5,137 bases of DNA, taken from contig WTBG01000182.1 of assembly GCA_013139225.1 (NCBI GenBank), forward strand, positions 1-5,137. The letters run 5' to 3'. The DNA is from Deltaproteobacteria bacterium. Its GTDB lineage: Bacteria > Desulfobacterota > WTBG01. Position numbers and translations under genes: made by a program. The notes under the pieces are model-generated. The model was not told the DNA's origin and did no database searches. It saw only the letters and a list, made by a program, of their open reading frames with translations. Positions 1 through 4,236 of the stretch are shown here, in pieces (position 1 is the first letter of the stretch; every line of letters begins with the position of its first letter).

Positions 1-611
1 ATGATGAGGAAGGGCGAGAAAGCTTTTTGATGGGTATGTTCAACCTTGCCATGGCTAGTGCTCCTCAACTCGCAACCCAGATTGACTTGCATGATAAACG
101 ACACCTTCTTGATCTGGGTGGAGGACCCGGTACCTATGCTATTCATTTTTGTCTTGCCAATCCTCAACTTCGAGCAACTATCTTTGATCTTCCGACTACC
201 CGGCCTTTTGCACTCCGTACAGTAAAACAGTTCGGCTTGGAAGACCGTATTGATTTTATGGCTGGCAATTATGTTGAGGAAAATATTGATGGGTCCTATG
301 ATGCTGCCTGGCTATCCCACGTTCTCCATGGAGAAGGGGCAGATGATTGTCAGAGAATTATTCAAAAAGTAGTTTCTGTTTTAGAACCAGGTGGTTTGAT
401 TCTTATTCAGGACTTTATTCTGGAAGATACGTTTGATCATCCCCTCTTTCCAGCGATTTTTTCTCTCAATATGTTAATTCATACCCCCCAGGGGCAATCC
501 TATTCTGAGACACAGATTAAAGAAATGTTGGTAAGAGCTCATGTCAAGGAAATAAGTAGAATGCCTTATCGGGGGCCGAATGATTCAGGGATTATTTATG
601 GAACGGTGTAA
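1..611 (+). CDS. SAM-dependent O-methyltransferase, plant/acetylserotonin type (5' end missing)
   Basis: The reading frame is open from base 3 to the TAA at 609-611 and has no stop back to the window edge, so this is the last ~202 residues of a longer gene. The ATG codons at 30 and 36 are internal, since the codons before them already fit the family. The Rossmann SAM-binding motif I, LLDLGGGPG, is encoded around 105-131. It is followed by FDLP (motif II), DRIDFMAGNY (motif III) and LSHVLHGEG at about 312-338, whose second His (327-329) aligns with the catalytic base of PF00891 methyltransferases. The stretch LEPGGLILIQDF and the C-terminal GPNDSGIIYG are also typical. Known members transfer a methyl group from SAM to a hydroxyl (sometimes N or S) of a small aromatic or other metabolite and work as cytoplasmic dimers. 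The missing N-terminus would be the winged-helix dimerisation domain. The substrate is unknown. A flavin reductase follows 29 bases later, so the two are probably cotranscribed. Confidence 0.9.
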   Translation, partial: DEEGRESFLMGMFNLAMASAPQLATQIDLHDKRHLLDLGGGPGTYAIHFCLANPQLRATIFDLPTTRPFALRTVKQFGLEDRIDFMAGNYVEENIDGSYDAAWLSHVLHGEGADDCQRIIQKVVSVLEPGGLILIQDFILEDTFDHPLFPAIFSLNMLIHTPQGQSYSETQIKEMLVRAHVKEISRMPYRGPNDSGIIYGTV

Positions 612-629
612 CCTACTACATCAATTTTT

Positions 630-637
630 AGGAGGAG
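630..637 (+). promoter_or_regulatory. Strong Shine-Dalgarno site of the flavin reductase gene
   Basis: AGGAGGAG lies just before the ATG at 641, with 5 bases between AGGAGG and the start codon. It fixes the start and lets this gene be translated independently of the methyltransferase that ends 29 bases upstream. Confidence 0.8.
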
Positions 638-640
638 ACA

Positions 641-1249
641 ATGAAAAAAGAGATAACCCCGGAGTTTTTGTGGCATCTTAATAATGTGGTTCTTACTTTT
701 CAAATAGCTATTGTTACAACCATCGATGATGGAGGACGGGTGAATGCTGCCCCCTTTGGACTTGTTTTCCCTTTTTGTTCAAGTCCTGAGAATCCACAGA
801 TGTTAGTCAGTTCTAACAGCATGTGGCACACTTCCCAGAACATTGAGAGTACAAAGGAGTTCGTTATTAACTATGCGCCCTATTCACTGATTGAAAAAGT
901 GGCTAAGACGGGTCTTATGTATTCGGACGGAGTGAATGAGATTGACAAAGCCGGCTTGACTGCGATTCCAGCTCTTAAAGTGAAGCCTCCCAGGCTTGAG
1001 GAGTGTTTTCAACATATTGAATGCCGTTTGAATCAGATTATCCGCCCCAATGAATCACAGAACAACTTTATTGGTGATGTTCTCTCAATTAGCATTAATG
1101 AAGAGCTTTTAAACAAAGGGCGGGAAGAGATGTTAAAGATTGCTGATCCCCTCCTGCTGTTTGGTATGGACATTAGCAGATTTCAGGGAAACTATGCAGG
1201 TGTCGGTAAGGCGACTGTCTATGCTCCACCCAAAACGGAGGTGGAGTGA
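641..1249 (+). CDS. Flavin reductase-like / flavoredoxin family protein (FMN-binding split barrel)
   Basis: A complete 202-residue protein, the usual length for the flavin-reductase-like domain family (PF01613; RutF/DIM6/NTAB type). The N-terminal strands carry FQIAIVTTIDDGGRVNAAPFGLVFPFCS, the usual 'value of the product in the medium'-like barrel opening in which the AAPFG segment contacts flavin. They are followed by NPQMLVSSNS, then a TSQNIESTKEFVINYA stretch that matches the conserved T-x-x-N-(I/L)-x-x-(T/S)-x-E-F-(V/I)-(V/I)-N motif. The middle contains a GLTAIP...PPRLEECFQHIECRL segment that is also typical. There is no signal peptide, so it is likely a cytoplasmic homodimer binding FMN. 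Family members reduce flavin with NAD(P)H, pass electrons (flavoredoxin), or supply reduced flavin to a monooxygenase. Which of these applies is not visible. Its position directly behind an O-methyltransferase suggests a shared small-molecule pathway, which is inference. Confidence 0.85.
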   Translation: MKKEITPEFLWHLNNVVLTFQIAIVTTIDDGGRVNAAPFGLVFPFCSSPENPQMLVSSNSMWHTSQNIESTKEFVINYAPYSLIEKVAKTGLMYSDGVNEIDKAGLTAIPALKVKPPRLEECFQHIECRLNQIIRPNESQNNFIGDVLSISINEELLNKGREEMLKIADPLLLFGMDISRFQGNYAGVGKATVYAPPKTEVE

Positions 1250-1354
1250 ACTTTTAACGTTGTCCAGTTTCCAAAACTTCGACGAGAGTTTAATAGAACA
1301 ATTAGTTTTTTATAATTTCTTGATTCCCAGGCGAGATAGTCATATACTTTTATG

Positions 1355-1366
1355 CTGATATATCAG
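1355..1366. repeat. Perfect 12-bp palindrome in the AT-rich spacer
   Basis: CTGATATATCAG is perfectly self-complementary. It lies in the 275-base spacer between the flavin reductase and the DUF4258 gene, about 100 bases after the flavin reductase stop. No T-run follows, so it is not a classical terminator. A regulator binding site is possible, but a palindrome this short in AT-rich DNA may be chance. Confidence 0.35.
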
Positions 1367-1374
1367 TTAAACTC

Positions 1375-1390
1375 TATGTAAGTATGTAAG
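1375..1390 (+). repeat. Two perfect tandem copies of an 8-bp unit (TATGTAAG)
   Basis: TATGTAAG occurs twice head to tail with no spacer, in the non-coding stretch before the DUF4258/DUF2283 cassette. Two copies are too few to call a functional iteron or a variable-number repeat. It is recorded because it sits between two palindromic sites in the same spacer. Confidence 0.4.
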
Positions 1391-1436
1391 TGGATGTTGC
1401 TCGAGATTAAAGATAAAATTAAGATTGTGATTCTTT

Positions 1437-1452
1437 TTCAGGTTTACCTGAA
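1437..1452. promoter_or_regulatory. Operator-like inverted repeat over the -35 position of the toxin-antitoxin-like cassette
   Basis: TTCAGGT and ACCTGAA form perfect 7-bp arms around a 2-base TT centre, a 16-base dyad. It overlaps 1446-1451, where a -35 element would stand 17 bases before the TATAAT at 1469-1474. Such a position would let a bound dimer block RNA polymerase. Toxin-antitoxin operons are commonly repressed by their own products through sites like this. The arms and spacing are visible; binding by the cassette's own proteins is inference. Confidence 0.5.
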
Positions 1453-1474
1453 GTGCTAATAAGATTATTATAAT
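1446..1474 (+). promoter_or_regulatory. Putative sigma-70 promoter of the DUF4258/DUF2283 cassette
   Basis: A perfect -10 consensus, TATAAT, is at 1469-1474, about 50 bases before the ATG at 1525. The -35 region is poor: ACCTGA at 1446-1451 with a 17-base gap, or TTTACC at 1443-1448 with 20. A weak -35 beneath a palindrome fits a repressible or activator-dependent promoter. AT-rich spacers contain TATAAT by chance, so the call is moderate. Confidence 0.45.
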
Positions 1475-1487
1475 GATTTTATAGTAA

Positions 1488-1510
1488 TGTTCCCTTTTTA
1501 ATAAGGAACA
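1488..1510 (+). promoter_or_regulatory. Leader inverted repeat just before the DUF4258 ribosome binding site
   Basis: TGTTCC (1488-1493) pairs with GGAACA (1505-1510). The inner TT (1495-1496) can pair with AA (1503-1504) if C1494 is bulged out, giving an 8-bp stem. It lies downstream of the TATAAT box, so it would be in the mRNA leader. The ribosome binding site GGGAG (1511-1515) begins immediately after the stem. It could act as a DNA operator or as an RNA hairpin affecting translation. Confidence 0.4.
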
Positions 1511-1524
1511 GGGAGTGTTTCAAA

Positions 1525-1791
1525 ATGGAAATTGTTTTTTCAGATCATGCATTGTTTGAGATGAAGAGGCGTCAAATAGACAAAGAGATTGTTAATGATG
1601 TTTTTGAAAATCCTCATCAAAAATTTTCATCTAAAAAGGGGAGGGTTGTTGTCCAGGGAAAATATTTGAACCAACATCAGGGGAGGGAAATGCTTTTAAG
1701 AATAATCGGGAAGGAAAAAGAAGATGTATTTTATATCATTACTATTTACAAAACATCCAAAATTGAAAAATACTGGATAAAGGAGGCCTAA
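1525..1791 (+). CDS. DUF4258 family protein, RelE-like toxin candidate
   Basis: An 88-residue protein that matches the layout of DUF4258 (PF14076), small proteins with a RelE/ParE-like fold. It starts with FSDHALFEMKRRQIDKEIV at residues 5-23, containing the hallmark H-A-x(4)-M-x-R-R-x-I pattern. A central FENPHQKF loop follows, then alternating strands GRVVVQGKY, EMLLRIIG, and DVFYIITIYKTSKIEKYW near the C-terminus. The start ATG has GGGAG nine bases upstream. Families of this fold include mRNA-cleaving toxins, and the single His near the N-terminus and the Arg pair are candidate active or RNA-binding residues. Toxicity is not shown for this protein. One base after its stop begins a DUF2283 gene, a commonly seen partner, and the two are almost certainly cotranscribed. 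A stand-alone non-toxic function remains possible. Confidence 0.8.
   Translation: MEIVFSDHALFEMKRRQIDKEIVNDVFENPHQKFSSKKGRVVVQGKYLNQHQGREMLLRIIGKEKEDVFYIITIYKTSKIEKYWIKEA
1779..1786 (+). promoter_or_regulatory. Near-perfect Shine-Dalgarno of the DUF2283 gene inside the end of the DUF4258 gene
   Basis: AAAGGAGG sits 6 bases before the ATG at 1793 and within the last codons of the upstream gene. It is stronger than the upstream gene's GGGAG, so the second protein should be made at a higher rate, as expected if it neutralises the first. Confidence 0.7.
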
Positions 1792-1792
1792 A

Positions 1793-2008
1793 ATGAAAGT
1801 TATCTATGATCCAGAGACTGATACGTTAAGTCTGATTCTGAGAGAAGCAAAAGTTAAAGAGAGCGATGAAATCCGTGATGGTATTATAATCGATTATGGG
1901 GAAGATGGGAAAGTGGTATCATTGGAAATGCTTGATGCGTCTGAAAATGTTGCAGAGCCTCATGGAATATTTTATGAGCTAAGAGAAAGAAAAATATCAT
2001 CTTCTTAA
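1793..2008 (+). CDS. DUF2283 family protein, probable partner (antitoxin candidate) of the DUF4258 protein
   Basis: A 71-residue protein with the DUF2283 (PF10049) pattern. The opening is MKVIYDPETDTLSLILRE at residues 1-18, where the Y-D-x-E-x-D-x-L core is diagnostic. It continues with DEIRDGIIIDYGEDGKVVSLEMLDAS at about residues 25-50, whose D-x-x-G-x-(V/I)-x-x-(L/I)-E-(M/I)-L-x-A-S ending is the second signature. The C-terminus is charged and probably helical. The protein is acidic overall, as expected for a partner of a basic toxin. It has no evident helix-turn-helix, so DNA binding, if any, would be through the small beta-rich fold or the complex. DUF2283 genes often follow DUF4258 genes, and the pair is widely treated as a putative type II toxin-antitoxin module. 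The order is toxin first, antitoxin second, the reverse of the classical relBE arrangement. Confidence 0.82.
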   Translation: MKVIYDPETDTLSLILREAKVKESDEIRDGIIIDYGEDGKVVSLEMLDASENVAEPHGIFYELRERKISSS

Positions 2009-2038
2009 ACCAACTGTATAGTTAACTGGAACTTCTGG

Positions 2039-2058
2039 ATTCCCGCTTCTGCAGGAAT
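2039..2058. repeat. REP-like hairpin after the DUF2283 gene
   Basis: ATTCC-C-GC (2039-2046) pairs with GC-A-GGAAT (2051-2058) around a TTCT loop: eight base pairs with one C/A mismatch. The GGATTCCCGCTT...GGAATG wording resembles short palindromic repeats that are scattered between genes in many bacterial genomes. It lies 31 bases past the DUF2283 stop, where such elements often sit, and may help end or stabilise the transcript. There is no T-run directly after it, so it is not a textbook terminator. Confidence 0.5.
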
Positions 2059-2134
2059 GGCAGTTTGTTTTAAACTTTCCACTCTGTAGTTTTCACTTTG
2101 CGTTGTCTTTTTAGAATTCCACCGGATTTTAAAC

Positions 2135-2146
2135 AGATACGTATCT
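2135..2146. promoter_or_regulatory. Perfect 12-bp palindrome upstream of the small unknown gene
   Basis: AGATACGTATCT is perfectly self-complementary and ends 38 bases before the chosen start at 2185. This is a place where an operator could overlap or follow a promoter. No convincing -35/-10 pair is visible nearby: TTGTCT at 2103-2108 has only TTTTAA-like sequence at the right distance. The palindrome is seen; the role is inference. Confidence 0.35.
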
Positions 2147-2184
2147 TCCACTGATTAAAAGTTATCGAAAGGATGGAGAGATTT

Positions 2185-2481
2185 ATGGAATTTGATATTG
2201 ACAAACTAAGCAGGGAAGAACTGCTGGAACTGAATCACAGAATTGTAGAACGCTTAAAGTATCTTGCCAGTAGAGAAGCATTGGAGCTTTCAAAGAAATT
2301 CAAGACAGGTGATATAGTTGAGTTTCGTGGTGGGAAGAACATGGTTCGCGGAATCATTATACGTATTAATCGGAAAACAATGAGTATTAAGACAAATGAA
2401 GGCCAGTGGAATGTCCATCCACAATTTCTGAAAAAGATTGAAAAAATCGAAAAAAACAGGCATCTAAAAATTATTAAGTAA
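2185..2481 (+). CDS. Small basic protein of unknown function, helix followed by an SH3-like beta domain
   Basis: The frame can begin at the ATG at 2173, but the only well-spaced ribosome binding site (GGATGGAG, 2171-2178) serves the ATG at 2185, giving 98 residues. I do not recognise a named family. Residues 1-40 (DIDKLSREELLELNHRIVER...) look like an amphipathic helix pair with heptad-like leucines. Residues ~42-80 look like a small barrel of strands: the turn TGDIVEFRG, then MVRGIIIRINRKTMSIKTNEG and QWNVHP. The pattern G-D-x-V-x-F...G-x-I-x-x-x-N-x-K-T-x-x-(I/V)-x-T-x-(D/E)-G resembles SH3-like/KOW-type nucleic-acid-binding domains. The last ~18 residues are very lysine-rich, fitting RNA or DNA binding. 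It stands alone between two spacers of over 130 bases, and its neighbours give no clear hint of function. Confidence 0.7.
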   Translation: MEFDIDKLSREELLELNHRIVERLKYLASREALELSKKFKTGDIVEFRGGKNMVRGIIIRINRKTMSIKTNEGQWNVHPQFLKKIEKIEKNRHLKIIK

Positions 2482-2499
2482 AAAGTGGAACAGATAGCA

Positions 2500-2523
2500 C
2501 CTGAATGAGAGATCTCGTTCAGG
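2500..2523. repeat. Long inverted repeat between the small unknown gene and malQ
   Basis: CCTGAATGAG (2500-2509) pairs with CTCGTTCAGG (2514-2523) around a 4-base AGAT loop, giving ten pairs as RNA with one G-U pair. It begins 19 bases after the stop of the small unknown gene. No T-run follows on the + strand (the next bases are CAAAAAT), so it may be a weak or Rho-assisted terminator, a 3'-stabilising hairpin, or a protein-binding dyad. Its outer hexamers CCTGAA/TTCAGG repeat those of the dyad at 1437-1452. Confidence 0.5.
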
Positions 2524-2551
2524 CAAAAATCTGAAAACCTGATTGTATCCC

Positions 2552-2579
2552 AGAGATTTTGGCTTTGAAACAAATCTCT
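2552..2579 (+). promoter_or_regulatory. Inverted repeat in the malQ leader
   Basis: AGAGATTT (2552-2559) and AAATCTCT (2572-2579) are perfect 8-bp arms separated by 12 bases, and the repeat ends 37 bases before the malQ start codon. It could be a regulator site or a leader hairpin. The stem is AT-rich and is not followed by a T-run, so it is unlikely to terminate transcription by itself. Confidence 0.4.
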
Positions 2580-2603
2580 AGTGTTAGTTTTAAAATTCTA
2601 TAT

Positions 2604-2609
2604 GAGGAG
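2604..2609 (+). promoter_or_regulatory. Shine-Dalgarno that decides the malQ start
   Basis: GAGGAG stands 7 bases before the ATG at 2617. The frame is open back to a GTG at 2581, but that codon and the ATG at 2602 lack a ribosome binding site and would add residues foreign to the family, so 2617 is preferred. Confidence 0.75.
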
Positions 2610-2616
2610 AAAAAAG

Positions 2617-4110
2617 ATGAAGAGAAGGGGAAGCGGGATACTACTTCACATAACCTCTCTTCCCTCACCTTATGGTATAGGGGATATGGGCCCCTGGGCT
2701 TATAAATTTGCAGATTTTCTTTCTCAGGCCAAGCAACATTACTGGCAGATTCTCCCCTTAAATCCTGCGGATCCAATTTATGGTAATTCTCCCTACCATA
2801 GTATATCTGCTTTTGCCAACAATCTGCTGCTGATAAGTCCGGAGCTTATGGTGCAAGATGGTTTCCTTTCCAGGAAAGATCTTGAACCCGTACCCAACTT
2901 TCCCCAGAGAAAGGTTGATTATCACAAAGTTATTGCTTACAAGGAAAATCTTTTTCATATTGCCTATGAGCGTTCTAAGAATAGTAAGAAGAAAGAATGT
3001 TTGAAGTTTGATAAAGAAAATGCCCATTGGCTTGAAGATTTTATACTTTTTGTTGCTTGTAGAGAACATTTTCAGAGACGGGTTTGGAGTGACTGGCCCC
3101 AGGAAATTCGAGATAGACAGCCGAAAGCCTTGCAAACGTTGAGCAAAAAACTTCACGAAAGAATCGAGATGGAAAAGTTCCTTCAATATGTTTTTCTTAA
3201 GCAGTGGTTTTCTCTCAAGGAGTATTGTAACAAAAAAGACATCCAGATTTTTGGGGATATACCAATTTACGTGGACCATGATAGTGTGGATGTATGGACA
3301 GACCCTGGAATGTTTAAACTTGATGATGCAAAACGGCCATCTTTTGTTGCAGGTGTCCCCCCTGATTATTTCAGCGAGACAGGACAGCTCTGGGGGAATC
3401 CTGTTTACAAATGGGATGCATTGAAGAAAAGAAAATATGAATGGTGGATAAAGAGGATTAAACACAATTTGAATCTTTTTGACATGATTCGAATTGATCA
3501 CTTCAGGGGATTAATTGCCTGCTGGGAAATTGCAGCAAGCGAAAAGAATGCTATTAAAGGAAAGTGGGTTGACGTACCTGCAGAAGACTTCTTCAATGTG
3601 CTTATTAAACAATTTCCTGATTCACCTATCATTGCTGAAGATCTTGGCATCATTACTCCCGATGTAAGAGCAATCATGGACCGATATGGGTTCCCGGGCA
3701 TGCGGGTGCTTCTTTTTGCCTTTGGTGATGATCTTGCCACGAATCCATATGTGCCTCATAATCACGTGAAAAACTGCGTGTTGTATACCGGAACACACGA
3801 TAACAATACCATAAGGGGATGGTTTGAAAATGAGATAACGCAGGAGGTTAAGAATAAGTTTTTTCAGTACCTTGGACGTAAAGTTTCGGCGCATGATGTT
3901 CATTGGGAACTCATCCGACTTGCTATGATGTCTGTTGCAAACATGGTTATTTTTCCTATGCAGGATGTTCTGGGTCTTGGTGAGGAGGATAGGATGAATC
4001 TACCCTCCACTGCAAAAGGTAACTGGGAATGGAAGCTTTTGCCAGAGCAGATAACACATTCTCTTGAACAGAGTTTACTGGAGATGACTGAGACGTATGG
4101 GAGGGCTTAA
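2617..4110 (+). CDS. malQ: 4-alpha-glucanotransferase (amylomaltase, disproportionating enzyme), GH77
   Basis: A complete 497-residue cytoplasmic enzyme (EC 2.4.1.25) that moves alpha-1,4-glucan segments between maltodextrins and releases glucose. It is a step in glycogen or maltodextrin use. The start is set by GAGGAG seven bases upstream and gives the family N-terminus RGSGILLHITSLPSPYGIGD. The acceptor/donor-site motif GNSPYHSISAF is at residues 56-66, and the 250s-loop motif PPDYFSETGQLWGNP at 248-262. The three catalytic acids are present: the nucleophile Asp294 in RIDHF, the acid/base Glu341 in IIAEDLG, and the stabilising Asp395 in YTGTHDNNT. These agree within one residue with the known positions 293/340/395 of the Thermus amylomaltase. 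The C-terminal block QDVLGLGEEDRMNLP...GNWEWKL is also intact. Length is normal for the bacterial type without N-terminal extension. It is followed after 126 bases by a glycosyltransferase, which supports a carbohydrate locus. No frameshift or missing residue is seen. Confidence 0.97.
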   Translation: MKRRGSGILLHITSLPSPYGIGDMGPWAYKFADFLSQAKQHYWQILPLNPADPIYGNSPYHSISAFANNLLLISPELMVQDGFLSRKDLEPVPNFPQRKVDYHKVIAYKENLFHIAYERSKNSKKKECLKFDKENAHWLEDFILFVACREHFQRRVWSDWPQEIRDRQPKALQTLSKKLHERIEMEKFLQYVFLKQWFSLKEYCNKKDIQIFGDIPIYVDHDSVDVWTDPGMFKLDDAKRPSFVAGVPPDYFSETGQLWGNPVYKWDALKKRKYEWWIKRIKHNLNLFDMIRIDHFRGLIACWEIAASEKNAIKGKWVDVPAEDFFNVLIKQFPDSPIIAEDLGIITPDVRAIMDRYGFPGMRVLLFAFGDDLATNPYVPHNHVKNCVLYTGTHDNNTIRGWFENEITQEVKNKFFQYLGRKVSAHDVHWELIRLAMMSVANMVIFPMQDVLGLGEEDRMNLPSTAKGNWEWKLLPEQITHSLEQSLLEMTETYGRA

Positions 4111-4222
4111 GAAGCATTTTAGTAAATGAAAAACCAGCCTGCCAAGCAAGGGGAAGTATTCAAAATATGTTATATCATTGTCAATAATTTGCTAATATCA
4201 GGTTAGACTTGTTTAAAATGTG

Positions 4223-4228
4223 AAGGAG
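4223..4228 (+). promoter_or_regulatory. Shine-Dalgarno of the glycosyltransferase gene
   Basis: AAGGAG lies 8 bases before the ATG at 4237. The same purine run continues as AAGG, but the first GGAG has the better spacing. It supports the chosen start. Confidence 0.7.
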
Positions 4229-4236
4229 AAGGTGTT

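Noticed and set aside
1274..1311. Possible terminator of the flavin reductase gene: AAACT/AGTTT arms and a T-run
   Set aside because: The stem has only five AT-rich pairs and the run of six T (1306-1311) is about 15 bases beyond it, so it does not make an intrinsic terminator.
1140..1358. A 72-codon open frame overlapping the end of the flavin reductase gene
   Set aside because: It is out of frame within a well-supported gene, has no ribosome binding site and its protein resembles nothing known.
2173..2184. ATG at 2173 as the start of the small unknown gene
   Set aside because: The purines before it (GAAAGG) abut the start codon with no spacing, while the ATG at 2185 has GGATGGAG six bases upstream.
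2581..2616. GTG at 2581 or ATG at 2602 as the malQ start
   Set aside because: Neither has a Shine-Dalgarno at useful distance. The ATG at 2617 has GAGGAG seven bases upstream and gives the family's usual N-terminus.
2758..3501. A long open frame on the minus strand opposite malQ
   Set aside because: It lies wholly inside a malQ gene with all catalytic motifs. The translated protein is low-complexity Phe/Ile/Lys-rich, as expected for an antisense shadow.
4130..4157. GC-rich inverted sequence after malQ (CCTGC...GCAAGG) as a terminator
   Set aside because: It makes only five pairs with a bulge and a 3-base loop, and there is no T-run after it.
4178..4219. Promoter candidate before the glycosyltransferase (TTGTCA at 4178-4183; TAAAAT at 4214-4219)
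   Set aside because: The two boxes are 30 bases apart, and no -10 sits 16-18 bases after TTGTCA. The alternative TTGCTA/TAAAAT pair has a 19-base gap and a weak -35.
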